From contig FOEZ01000011.1 of NCBI GenBank assembly GCA_900110595.1, positions 1 through 64,000 of the forward strand: a stretch of 64,000 bases of DNA, written 5' to 3'. This document shows, one piece after another, positions 27,497 to 36,392 of the stretch. A program made the position numbers and the translations under genes. How positions within the stretch are numbered: position 1 is the first letter of the stretch; the number at the start of each line of letters is the position of its first letter. This DNA comes from Arthrobacter sp. OV608. GTDB taxonomy: Bacteria; Actinomycetota; Actinomycetes; Actinomycetales; Micrococcaceae. Under the pieces are notes generated by a model. That model searched no databases and was not told where the DNA came from. It was given only the letters and a program-made list of their open reading frames with translations.

Positions 27497-28150
27497 TTGC
27501 TGGCTGATGCCGCCCAGGCAAGAGTAGGCGCGGACCTGGAAGCGGTGAGGATCGTGGAAGCCTATAGTCGGCACGAGCTGCTGAGGCACCTCCCGGTGCC
27601 CCGGTTCCGGCTACCGGAGGTCACGGTCGATCTTCCCTTCCTCATTTCGACAGTCGAGGGAATAGCCGACAAACGTGACGGACGGTCAATTAGCGAACCG
27701 ACCGCCGCTGAAATCACCAAGGCCGTGGACGAAGGGTTGAGCGGATCCGATATCCGCCTGCCCCGCGCAGAGGTAGCAAAAGTCTCCAAGGCTGTAGCTC
27801 AGGGCGCCAAGGCACTATTCGGAGGCGGTTCCCCTTTCCTCCTGAGTCCGGCGCAGCTCTCAGGCGAGCTGACAGTCGTGGCGGTCCAGACCGTCACGGC
27901 CTCTATGAGAGGGGATCCAACCCCTGAACAACTCCAGGCGTTGGAGACCGCCATGAAGGCATCGCTGACCGCGCTCATGGCGACGAAGCTCGTGATATCG
28001 CCTTCGCTGCAGGTGATCGTCACGTCGGGTGAGATCAAGGAACATGCAAACTCCGAGAGCATTGTCCGAGTACGTCTTACCATCACGGAGGATGCCTACG
28101 AGGCCATCACCCGCGACGACAGGCAAGGCTACTACCTGACTCCGGAATAG
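27497..28150 (+). CDS. Hypothetical protein, unknown family
   Basis: 217 residues from TTG 27497, with GGGGAGG 11 bases upstream. The product has a helical N-terminus, a beta-like middle (PRFRLPEVTVDLPFLISTVE), a long helical stretch, and a beta-rich end (LVISPSLQVIVTSGEIKEHA, then SIVRVRLTITEDAYEAITRD). No transmembrane helix. It lies 4 bases before the next gene. I do not recognise it. Confidence 0.6.
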   Translation: MLADAAQARVGADLEAVRIVEAYSRHELLRHLPVPRFRLPEVTVDLPFLISTVEGIADKRDGRSISEPTAAEITKAVDEGLSGSDIRLPRAEVAKVSKAVAQGAKALFGGGSPFLLSPAQLSGELTVVAVQTVTASMRGDPTPEQLQALETAMKASLTALMATKLVISPSLQVIVTSGEIKEHANSESIVRVRLTITEDAYEAITRDDRQGYYLTPE

Positions 28151-28154
28151 CCTG

Positions 28155-28733
28155 ATGGCCCTCAACGTAGTCCGGCACGAGGAAATCGTTTCGCTCCCGC
28201 GGCAGGTGCCGCACCTCATAGACCAATTGGAAGCCCGGCGCTCGGGCTTTTCCGGCAATGTTCTCGCCTGGCTCAAGCAAGCCGAAACGACACTGGCGAA
28301 CAATCGTCTCCCGGCCGCTTCCCAGATTGCCTCCTGCCGGGCAACATTGATCGGAGCCGCCAGGAGCGTGCAGCATAAGGACCTGGTGTTCCTCGGCAGG
28401 CCGACGGTCCGCAAGGTTCAGGAAGCGACTGCCAGGATGGTCCTCGAGCGCAGCAATGATTTGCTGCACGCGGTGATCGCAGAAAGACAGGCTGTATTCC
28501 AGGAGGCCGAGAGCATCGCTCGTCAGGTACTGGCAGTGGCGGAAGCAAAGGGCCTGATCGCGGCATGTGTGATGGTCGAACGCATCAAGAATTCCTCGAC
28601 TGCCTGCAGCAGCGGGTGGCGGCCGACACAGACCTGGCCAGCGTCTATGCCCATCTGGTCGCCCTCGTAGGCAAGACGGATGTCCTGATAGGAGATCAAC
28701 CGACGAATGTTGAAACGCGAGATGGGTGGAATT
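28155..28733 (+). pseudogene. Hypothetical helical protein, frameshifted near 28590
   Basis: ATG 28155 starts a mostly helical protein (VVRHEEIVSLPRQVPHLIDQ, ARMVLERSNDLLHAVIAERQ). The reading frame changes near 28590 and the coding-like sequence continues as QEFLDCLQQRVAADTDLASV, then VYAHLVALVGKTDVLIGDQP, to a stop at 28733. The intact protein would have about 192 residues. Same operon as the gene at 27497. Confidence 0.5.
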
Positions 28734-28915
28734 AGTCCCAAGGTTTTCCCCTCCGACACCGTGACCGTTTCTTTCAATCTGGAGCCGTTCCTCCGTATTA
28801 AACTGATCCTGGCTTTGATCACCTCGCACAGGCCGCCAGCCCGAAGGACGCGAAAATTCGACGCAGCGGTTTCATCGTTACTCCTAACGACGCTGTGCTG
28901 AAACAAATGTTCTAG
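28707..28915 (+). pseudogene. Small hypothetical protein, frameshifted
   Basis: ATG 28707 overlaps the end of the preceding gene. Product MGGISPKVFPSDTVTVSFNL and EPFLRIKLILA, then after a one-base shift near 28815 DHLAQAASPKDAKIRRSGFI, VTPNDAVLKQMF and a stop at 28915. About 68 residues when joined. Last gene of the small unknown operon. Confidence 0.4.
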
Positions 28916-29007
28916 ACCCGGCCAGGACGCCCCAGTCTTGGACTTTTACAGGATTGCGATGCAAACGATCGGCCGAATTTGCGACAAACTATATGCAGAA
29001 CGGCCCT

Positions 29008-30132
29008 TTAACCTGGGAGCGATCTCAACTGAATGTTCGGCACTGTGATTGACCTCGGTCCTTCGAATCCGGATCCAAATATGTGGTTGAAACTTAGCGA
29101 CGCGGTGGTTTGAGTATTAGGGAGATGCTCCTGAAACGTTACTGTGCCTCGTCGCGTTGCTCCAGGCGGGATCCCGGAACTCCAGCGACTACGACCATCG
29201 TCAGCTTCGATGGTGGTCCCATCGGGGGAAGAAAGAAGGCAGTTTCCCCCGTGCAGCATCACTTCAAGGCTGTGCGAGATGCTGCTTTGTACGACTAATT
29301 CGACTCGGGTGAAATGCGGGGTCTGTTTAACGCTTGTGACGGTCATGCGAAGTCCGCTTGCGGTCACTTCAGCTGGTCCGATGAGCCGCTCAACGCCGTC
29401 CTCGTTGCCTGTGACGTATCCTGATATGAAACGGACGCCCGTCATCGCCGCCAGTCCTCCTCCCCCCATCACAAGCACTCCAATTAGCAGTGCTGCGGCT
29501 GGCATCGTTTTCGGTTCATGACCCCGTGCTTGCGCTTGCGACCGTTTGCTTGCCGAGGCTTCCGATACAGACTTTTGTTTAAGAACGTCCACTCCAGCGG
29601 CGAGGACGCCGAGCAACGGGACGGACAGCCATGAACCTAAACCAGTCCATCCCGCTGCTGATGTGATCACAGCATTTCCGGCAAGGAGGATAATTTCTAT
29701 CAGTGTGGCTACGGCTAAGGTCCGTGGAAGTCGTACTCGACCGGAAATTTTATGTGGAGTGTCTTCTGAGTACCGTCCCGAGGAACTGTCAGCCCTGGCT
29801 AGTCCTGATGACTTAGGTGGAGTCCTGGAACCTGCGTCCCTGAATTCCAGAGAGACCGTGCCGATTCGAACACTGTCGCCGTTTAACAGTCTTCTGGTGG
29901 TTATTCGGTCTCCGTTCACCCATGTGCCATTTGCAGAACCGAGGTCACGTAGAACTATGGAGCCATTGAAAGACTCGACGACAGCATGTCGCCCGCTTAC
30001 ACCTTTGTAGGGCAAACGGATGTCGGCATCATCGGAACTGCCGAGAACGGGTGCCCCATCAAGAGGAACAGCCAGCTTTCGTCCATCCTCGGTTCTGCGA
30101 ACGAACCTTGGGGTCGAACTGGGAAGACTCAC
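29008..30132 (-). CDS. FHA-domain membrane protein
   Basis: 374 residues from GTG 30132. FHA domain at residues about 20-100 with the phospho-Thr-binding signature (VLGSSDDADIRLPYKGVSGR, HAVVE, LRDLGSANGTWVNGDRI). Two or three hydrophobic helices follow (TLAVATLIEIILLAGNAVIT, WLSVPLLGVLAAGVDV, AALLIGVLVMGGGGLAAMTG). The C-terminal about 130 residues form a beta-rich extracytoplasmic domain resembling DUF4352. FHA proteins dock on phospho-Thr made by Ser/Thr kinases. Its GTG overlaps the TGA of a tiny upstream frame (GTGA). Box i lies about 300 bases upstream. Confidence 0.8.
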   Translation of the reverse strand: MSLPSSTPRFVRRTEDGRKLAVPLDGAPVLGSSDDADIRLPYKGVSGRHAVVESFNGSIVLRDLGSANGTWVNGDRITTRRLLNGDSVRIGTVSLEFRDAGSRTPPKSSGLARADSSSGRYSEDTPHKISGRVRLPRTLAVATLIEIILLAGNAVITSAAGWTGLGSWLSVPLLGVLAAGVDVLKQKSVSEASASKRSQAQARGHEPKTMPAAALLIGVLVMGGGGLAAMTGVRFISGYVTGNEDGVERLIGPAEVTASGLRMTVTSVKQTPHFTRVELVVQSSISHSLEVMLHGGNCLLSSPDGTTIEADDGRSRWSSGIPPGATRRGTVTFQEHLPNTQTTASLSFNHIFGSGFEGPRSITVPNIQLRSLPG

Positions 30133-30433
30133 AGTCTCATCACGGCCGGAAGCGCCAGCCCCGTCGTTTCACCTTGATACGGTTCTTCTTCTATGAGGAG
30201 ATTTAGCTCATTCACAACGCTCTACCGCCACCTCAACTGTCTGGAAGTTGGAGGTTTCACCTGCGCATGCGACGGGAATACTCCAGCCCATAACTATCCT
30301 GAAAACGATTTCGTCTTCTTCTCGAGAGGTGCGCCGAGGTATTAGTCTGAAACATGAAGCGCACTCCAGTTGCTGGCTCCCAGGTCGGCCCTGGTCTTCC
30401 TCCGATCCACTCTGCGAGCCGCCGCCTTTGAGA
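30133..30433. other. Leader region between box i and the FHA gene, tiny ORFs only
   Basis: Three short minus-strand frames of 27-32 codons follow each other here; the last one (VNELNLLIEEEPYQGETTGL) overlaps the start of the FHA gene by four bases. They may be a translated leader or remnants. No family is recognised. Confidence 0.3.
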
Positions 30434-30465
30434 AGAATACTAGGTGAACGTTACAGCTCCGTTAT
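30434..30465 (-). promoter_or_regulatory. Tandem ATAACG/GTAACG box i
   Basis: Minus strand ATAACG (30465-30460) and GTAACG (30454-30449), 11-base period. TATTCT (30439-30434) follows after 9 bases as -10. It directly abuts the stop of the esterase remnant. The first large gene downstream is the FHA protein. Confidence 0.55.
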
Positions 30466-30895
30466 CAGCCGTTGGTCTCTGGGAGCTGACAAGGCAGCGG
30501 CCTGTTGTTGGCAAGCTTCACCAGCTTGAATAGGTCCTTTGCTGCCCGTTCGAAGGATAAATCCACAGGATCCTTCGAGAATGTCGCTGCAGAGTCAGCG
30601 TAAAAGCGATAGATCCCAACGGACACCGCATTGACTTTGCCGGTCTCAACCCGCTCCAGGAAGGCCCATTCACCGTGAACGGGCACCTTATACGGATGGT
30701 CAGTGATCAGACGCAGCATAGGCGATTCAAACTGATGGAACCTGGCACTGCCACCGCTGTCGGCCGGACGTGGACGAACCCTTGGCTGAAGCCGTAAGAC
30801 GGATCGTCCACCGCGTTGTTGATGGAGAATCCGCCAACGGCAAACCCGCAAACATGGATTACCGGGAGCCTGCCGTCATCTCCGGGGTTGCTCAT
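30465..30895 (-). pseudogene. Esterase/lipase-like protein, one frameshift
   Basis: ATG 30895 (MSNPGDDGRLPVIHVCGFAV) with GGAGAGGG upstream. The first frame reads to VDDPSYGFSQGFVHVRP; a one-base change near 30760 moves the rest to another frame (ADSGGSARFHQFESPMLRLI, HGEWAFLERVETG, VGIYRFYADSAATF, AAKDLFKLVKLANN). The combined 142 residues resemble the N-terminal half of actinobacterial alpha/beta-hydrolase-like proteins. The GxSxG region is not present. It follows box f. Confidence 0.5.
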
Positions 30896-30961
30896 GTCGT
30901 AGCCCTCTCCAAGAAGTAGGCGCACCGCACCGCAATGGGCTAAAGGTACGCGCGTGTGGAG

Positions 30962-30994
30962 ATTTCAACATTTCCAGCGTTACGGCGGTGTTAC
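30962..30994 (-). promoter_or_regulatory. Tandem GTAACA/GTAACG box f
   Basis: Minus strand GTAACA (30994-30989) and GTAACG (30983-30978), then 10 bases and TGAAAT (30967-30962) as -10. The esterase-like remnant begins at 30895, a leader of about 60 bases. Confidence 0.55.
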
Positions 30995-31038
30995 TGCGCA
31001 GGCCGGGCCAAGCGCGAAAATTTCGAGCCGCATGTCCA

Positions 31039-31071
31039 ATATCGCGGCAGTAACGGCTCTGCGGCTCTACT
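31039..31071 (+). promoter_or_regulatory. Degenerate tandem box f2, divergent from box f
   Basis: Plus strand ATATCG (31039-31044, one mismatch) and GTAACG (31050-31055), then 10 bases and TCTACT (31066-31071), the same hexamer as at box h. It points away from box f. Only a doubtful 60-codon frame lies downstream. Confidence 0.4.
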
Positions 31072-31413
31072 TGCTTCGGAAGGAGCTGGACCGACGGAAC
31101 CTATTCAGGGCGCAATGGGATCGGCCGCCCTCTGGACGACTTAGCGGTGAGGAGACTGGCGATGCACAGGGCAGGGGACTGATGCCCGAAGAGAATCCCC
31201 GACAGGCCTCGGACGGGCGCTGCACGAACCTTGGGGATGCCCCCCGAGCATCAGAATCCATCGCTACGGGCAAACACGTGATCGCCGGTCTGGTGACAGC
31301 CCGCGTACGTCCGCGGGCTCCGTCCAGGGCCCAGGTCAGCCATGCTCAACGAAGGCAATCTTGACCAAACCTTATGCATAAGCACGCAGATTCCTGATTC
31401 TGGTGCTGCAGCA
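31072..31413. other. Region downstream of box f2 with one doubtful small ORF
   Basis: An ATG at 31182 after AGGGGACTG opens 60 codons to 31364 (MPEENPRQASDGRCTNLGDA and on). The product is polar, low-complexity and unrecognised. Nothing else is supported. The region may have lost the gene once driven by box f2. Confidence 0.25.
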
Positions 31414-31884
31414 TCAGGGCGGCCGGTGACCGTAGCAGGCTGGGAATAAGGTGAAGCGCCATGACAAACGATGATGGTCCGTCCAGCCGGGGAGCAATTC
31501 CGCGTCGCGTAACAGGTGCAGGCATGAGGCCACGTTTCCGTTGAGCCCGGCAAGGCTTACCTCCCGGATTTGGTCCCGGACCCGGTGGAGGTCCACCTCG
31601 ACGCGTTCGCTGAGAGACAGCACGGTGCCGCCGTTTATCAACAGGCCGGGTACCTGTCGGGAGACGAAATGCACGCTCACGCGCAGGCTTTTGAGCGCCC
31701 TTGCCTCGGAATTCTCAGGCCACAAAAGACCGACGAGATAGCGGCGGGGGCGGGGACCGGTGATCGCCAGCGCCGTGATGAGCCGTTGTTGCCGCGCCAC
31801 AACGTGTCCGATGCCGGTCTCACAACGAATTTGCCACGATCGAAGCAGACTTAACTGAAGTTGTCCCTGGCCGTCGTTGCCCAT
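31414..31884 (-). pseudogene. Truncated SARP regulator, BTAD missing
   Basis: ATG 31884 starts MGNDGQGQLQLSLLRSWQIR, closely similar to the gene at 17483. The winged helix is complete (RQQRLITALAITGPRPRRYL, VGLLWPENSEARALKSLRVS). The match continues to RDAELLPGW, exactly where the BTAD of its relative goes on with YEDW, then breaks off into unrelated sequence and a stop at 31414. About 145 conserved residues remain of an expected 260. It might still bind DNA, acting as a competitor, but most simply it is a deletion remnant. Confidence 0.7.
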
Positions 31885-32118
31885 GGTGGTACCCCCCAAA
31901 TTCAGCTCGGGCCTGAAGAGCTGGAACAGCTGTAGCAATGACGATCCGCAGTTTGGTGCGGGATCAATGGCCATTCTTAATCTGATGACCCACCGGGGTA
32001 AACAAAGCATGTTCTGTTGCTTTCCCAGAGGTCTCATGAGCAGTCGGTGTTGGCGCTTAGCACTCGCGTGCTGCCACCACCAGGGGCACCAAAAAGGGTT
32101 AGCCCGAATCCAAAGCCT

Positions 32119-32293
32119 CTAGGCTGATTCCATTGAGTCGAGCCAGAGCTGAACCGCCGGCTGAGCCTGCAACCACTTCCAAAGTTTCCGCCCCTGTCCC
32201 CGGTTGGCTCGAAATCAGGCGTGCCCGGAACGGCGCGTTATCGTCAGGCTCAGCCCACGCCCGGATCACCATAGTGCCTTCCATATCCCCCAT
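32119..32293 (-). pseudogene. Small SARP-linked protein, frameshifted (paralogue of 17279-17539)
   Basis: ATG 32293 gives MVIRAWAEPDDNAPFRARLI and a beta-like stretch to ETLEV. After a one-base change near 32165 the other frame reads KWLQAQPAVQLWLDSMESA and a stop at 32119, matching the tail of the gene at 17279. The pairing with a SARP gene (31414-31884) repeats the arrangement at 17.3-18.3 kb, so a regulator plus small-protein unit seems to have been duplicated. Confidence 0.5.
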
Positions 32294-32534
32294 GAATGCG
32301 TGCCAGCTTTCTCTCTCGAATACTGTAGGAACTCAGAACAACCCTGCACAGTTGCACGATGTAAGTTCTCCAGCGAGTGAACCGGGAATTCGACACCCAC
32401 AACCCAATCACCAAGTGACAATACTTTACAGAATTTATGACAAACATGTGCTGAAACCGGTGAATAACCCGCGCGACAGCGACGGGCTGGCCTAGCCGGC
32501 ACCCGAGCAGAAGCCCGCCGTTCGAGCCAAACCT

Positions 32535-33534
32535 TCAGCGTTTCAGCAGTCCGTCCAGCAGGGAGTTCACAGCCTGGGCCCGGGACAGCAGCCCCACATA
32601 AACCTGGCCGTCGGTGACGGCAATATACCGGGCGTCCGTGCCGAGCACCGCCTTTACCCAAAGCTCCTGTGTGGCATTCCGTTCGACGGTCTCCGTCACG
32701 AGGACAGGATAGAACCAGTCGATGACTGTGGCGGCGGTAAGCGGATACCTGCCCGGAACGGCACCCGTGGAAGCCTCCAGGCGTTGTATGTGCTGGGCAA
32801 GATTGCGGGCGTCAGGGTCTCCCAGGGCCCGGGGTTCGTCTATGGCAGCCTGTGGGCCCGTTGTGGGTTCGTTAGGTGGCAGCAGTGGCAGGCTCGCAGC
32901 GCCCCGGATAGCGTCCTTGGCAGCGGCCTCATAAGCCAACCGCAGATGCGGTCTTGAATCCAGCAGGCGCTCCCTGAGTATGTCTGCATGCGCCCAGCCG
33001 AGGAAGAGGTGCCCCCGTTGGCCGCGTTCCGCCAAGAAGACGATGGCGTGTTCGCCGGGTTGGGCTGAGGCGACCGAAAGCACCATGAGCAGACGCGTCT
33101 CCCACCAGGACGTTCCGTCGGTGAGGTCCACCACGATGATGCGGTTGCGGGACGCCGCCCGGGCCGTTCTCAACAGGCTGTGCATGCCGGAGTCGAGGAG
33201 TTCGGTCCCAGGAGTCGCATTCGCCGGAACCACCGCACCCGAGGTGGCGCCCTCCGCAGCCTGCGCGAACGAGAGCCGCAGCCCGCGCCACTCTATAGTT
33301 CCCCGCTGGCGGGCAATACCGTCAAGCAAAAGCAGCACAATCGGAATGAGTGCCAAGATGACGACCGTCAGCAGGGCCCACCCCATGGAGTCGGCGTTGG
33401 GCCACCCTGATACCGGCAACGGCCAGGAGCAGCGCCATAATCAGGACCGGGACCGCGACGACGGCGGTCCACGCTGGCGCCGGCCAAAAATAACCCTTGG
33501 ACCGACGCGATGCCTCACGCGTTTCGGCTGGCAT
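32535..33534 (-). pseudogene. Two-helix membrane protein, frameshifted near 33420
   Basis: ATG 33534 with GGAAGGAG opens MPAETREASRRSKGYFWPAP and a first helix (AVVAVPVLIMALLLAVAGI). A frame change near 33420 leads to a second helix (MGWALLTVVILALIPIVLLL). A soluble domain of about 230 residues follows to 32535 (RIIVVDLTDGTSWWETRLLM, IVFLAERGQRGHLFLGWAHA, ARYIAVTDGQVYVGLLS). The soluble domain is intact from ATG 33419 and might still be made. It is the last gene of the Nbr1-FW operon; family not recognised. Confidence 0.55.
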
Positions 33535-33616
33535 GTGATGGGCTCCTTCCCGAACCGTACTTGGATCTACTGACTGTTGCCGAACGGCGTGAGCAGTCCT
33601 GCTATTAGCCGAGGGG

Positions 33617-36334
33617 TCACGCACACCCGATGGCGTGAAACCTCTGCCGTTCATCCCGAATATGGCCGCGGATAATCCGAATCTGGGCGCTGATCTTGCC
33701 CCTTTGCCCCGGCGGAGCGGACTGCAGGTCAGCCTGCAACCCTGCGATTTCACTTTCCAGGTCAAGTATCCGTGCCCGAATGGCACGGCATTCAGCTGAA
33801 GCTTCAAGATAGATCTGCACGGCGGGTGTGAGTGCGCCAAACCATTCCGTTCCGTCCTGCACCATCCGCCATTGAAAGGTGGCACCGCCCGGCGGCGGCG
33901 CCAGAATGCTGAATGCAAACGTCACCTCGTCACGCGGCGCAACGCTGTGCGGGAGTGCTTGCCTGCCGGAGCCCCAGATGACATTGTCTTGCGGGGCCTG
34001 GGCTCCGAGGCCGTAGAAATCTGCTGTTGTCCACGTTCGTGTGCCGTCGTTTCGCAGCGTCACGCTTACGTCACTCAGTCCGCCGTGCAGCATGAAGTCG
34101 GGAACAGTCTGGCGGACAAAGGAGGCGTTGTTCGGTGCGCTCCGCCAGACCCTGACGTGTGCATCGAAGGCGCCGTTGCCGCTTCCTCTTGTCTGGTCAT
34201 CATTGTTGACCCGCAGGTACAGGCGCAGCGGATAGTGGTAGTAAAGCGGCTGACGCGGAAGATGGGTTCCCACAAAGAAGTAGCCGCCGAGCCGTCCGAT
34301 CAAGGCGTATTTTCGGGCGTTTACCGGGTCAATGCCCGCGTGCAGCGCGAAGCGAGCGTCGTCGACGACGTACCAGCCGGTCGCGTCGCTCGGTGCGGCG
34401 AACAGCTCCGGGGCGGTTATGGTGCCGGTGGCCAGCACCTCAAATTCGTCCCCGAAAGCGATTGTGACTCCGGTGTCCACGTCGCCGTCGTTGTCCCGTA
34501 CGCGAACGGTCTTGTCAACGATGAGTGCCCCGCCATGATCCGGTGGCAGCTCAGGAGCCGGTACGGCTGGTTTGTGGAGCTTCCCGCCCAGATCTTCGCT
34601 GAAGAGATCGATGTCCCGGCCGGACGGGCCGCCTATAGCTTGTTTGAGGTGCGGCAGCGCGGTTACCACGGCAAGGGGCACCGTTACGAGAGGCCACGCA
34701 GGTCCTGTCGGGGGGAGCGGGAAGCCTGCCGTCCGGATGGGGTCGCCACGATCGGCTCGCCTCTTCGCATGTAGCCAGGCAAGGCTCAGCCCGGCGAAAT
34801 AGTCCAGTCCCGGTTCGAGCTTCTCGGTGGCCCCCGTCACGACGAGCCCCCCTGGACCCAGGGCGTTCAGGGTCTCGAAATGGGCCTCCAGAAGCTGGAC
34901 AAGTCGCACTTCCTCGGCCTCGGGTGCCCCCAGCAGCAGCGCGACGGCCGAGGCGAAACAGCTTTCCAGTCCGTCCGTCATTCCGGTCGTGACGGGAGAG
35001 CCAAGATGTCCCTGCATGAGCCGCCGGTAGGCTGCGCCGACGACCGACCCCGGGTCCGCTAGTGAGGATAGGGCGACGAACGGGAGGAAGGAACGTACTG
35101 TTCCTGCCGCATCTGCAGGCAGGACTGTGAAAATGTCGAACATCATTTCCAAGCACAGCTGCTGAGGCACAGCCGCGAGCAGCTGTGCGATGGCCGGACC
35201 GCTCCTCTCCTGCTCGTCGGTATCGAAGACGTCGCGATGGTTGTAGATCGCCAGACTTCGCGGCATCGCTGTTAGCAGGAACGGCAATCCAGTCTTCACC
35301 GATGCCGGGGTGACGGCAGCGCTGCCTGAGAGCACGGGCCCGAGGATCCCTGACAAAAGCCCGCCATCGGCAGCGAGTAGTGCTGGAAGCAGCGGTGACA
35401 GAAGTGCCCCGGCCGCCGCAATCGCGGGCTCCTGTTTTAGTACAGGGCCCTGCAGTACCCTCCAGTAGCCGGCCTGGATCATGGCTCCAACGAAGTCAGT
35501 ACGGCGGCCGAAGGACTGCCCGGCAATGCGTCCGAATGCCTGGTCGAAAGCATACTCAAACCCGGACAGCGCCCCCGCGCTTCCCCTGCGGGCCAGACCG
35601 CCGGAAGGCCGGACGAGAATGTAGGAATGTTCCGCGAGATACTCGCCAAGCATCTTAACCTGCTCGATGACTGCGGATCTGACGGCATGAGTCGGGACGA
35701 GTTCATGAAGAACCGAGTAGATGGTCAGCATGCCGACCATCTCATCCATCGACGGTTCCCAGCGGCGGCAGTCGAAGAAGTAGCGCGATTCCGTCTGGAG
35801 ATACTCGTCGTACATTTGACTGTCTGGCAGCAGCGTACGCAGTGTCGGATCGGTTCGGTTCTGTGCATGGCGCGGATCCCAATGAGGCACGCTGTAGGAA
35901 TAGTTCAGGGTCGTCGGGTCGATGAGGAATTCGGTGCTGCACAGGGTTCCCGGAGCCAGATACGGCTTGTCGGAGACGACCGGATCCCACCGGACCATGT
36001 AGCCGGCGAAACCGCTGGTGCCCCCGAATTTGTACAGCGACCCGATCGACTCCAGTGCCAGCAAAAGGATCTTTTCAGCACTGGCGTTGCCCAGCTGGTA
36101 CACGGCAGCGAGGGCCGGCAGGAGACGGGCCGACCACAACAGCGGGTTCTCCCACTGGTGTTCGGCAACGCTCCACCGCGCCGTCACATCCGACGAACCG
36201 GCCGGAGGCGCAGTCAGGTCGTTGTCGATGCTCAGGAGGTTCACCCGGTTGCGGGTATTAATGGCGAAATGACGGCCGAGGATTCCGGCACGCACACGGT
36301 AGTACTGGTCTTGGTGCTCCTGCGAGGTCGGCAT
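33617..36334 (-). CDS. Large Nbr1-FW-domain protein of unknown function (candidate cargo)
   Basis: 905 residues from ATG 36334. Residues 1-580 are mostly helical and hydrophobic-rich without a signal peptide (PLLWSARLLPALAAVYQLGN, AGALLSPLLPALLAADGGLL). A beta-rich middle follows (VRVRDNDGDVDTGVTIAFGD, DARFALHAGI). Near residues 735-840 lies an Nbr1-FW-type Ig-like domain (FYGLGAQAPQDNVIWGSGRQ, TFQWRMVQDGTEWFG). It ends in a short coiled coil. The same C-terminal architecture occurs in the next upstream gene, so the domain may serve as a shared targeting or loading module. Confidence 0.65.
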   Translation of the reverse strand: MPTSQEHQDQYYRVRAGILGRHFAINTRNRVNLLSIDNDLTAPPAGSSDVTARWSVAEHQWENPLLWSARLLPALAAVYQLGNASAEKILLLALESIGSLYKFGGTSGFAGYMVRWDPVVSDKPYLAPGTLCSTEFLIDPTTLNYSYSVPHWDPRHAQNRTDPTLRTLLPDSQMYDEYLQTESRYFFDCRRWEPSMDEMVGMLTIYSVLHELVPTHAVRSAVIEQVKMLGEYLAEHSYILVRPSGGLARRGSAGALSGFEYAFDQAFGRIAGQSFGRRTDFVGAMIQAGYWRVLQGPVLKQEPAIAAAGALLSPLLPALLAADGGLLSGILGPVLSGSAAVTPASVKTGLPFLLTAMPRSLAIYNHRDVFDTDEQERSGPAIAQLLAAVPQQLCLEMMFDIFTVLPADAAGTVRSFLPFVALSSLADPGSVVGAAYRRLMQGHLGSPVTTGMTDGLESCFASAVALLLGAPEAEEVRLVQLLEAHFETLNALGPGGLVVTGATEKLEPGLDYFAGLSLAWLHAKRRADRGDPIRTAGFPLPPTGPAWPLVTVPLAVVTALPHLKQAIGGPSGRDIDLFSEDLGGKLHKPAVPAPELPPDHGGALIVDKTVRVRDNDGDVDTGVTIAFGDEFEVLATGTITAPELFAAPSDATGWYVVDDARFALHAGIDPVNARKYALIGRLGGYFFVGTHLPRQPLYYHYPLRLYLRVNNDDQTRGSGNGAFDAHVRVWRSAPNNASFVRQTVPDFMLHGGLSDVSVTLRNDGTRTWTTADFYGLGAQAPQDNVIWGSGRQALPHSVAPRDEVTFAFSILAPPPGGATFQWRMVQDGTEWFGALTPAVQIYLEASAECRAIRARILDLESEIAGLQADLQSAPPGQRGKISAQIRIIRGHIRDERQRFHAIGCA

Positions 36335-36392
36335 GGGGACTCCTCAACGATGAATTGGACGAGACCTTTTTCAGTGCCCCGGGCTTGGGACC

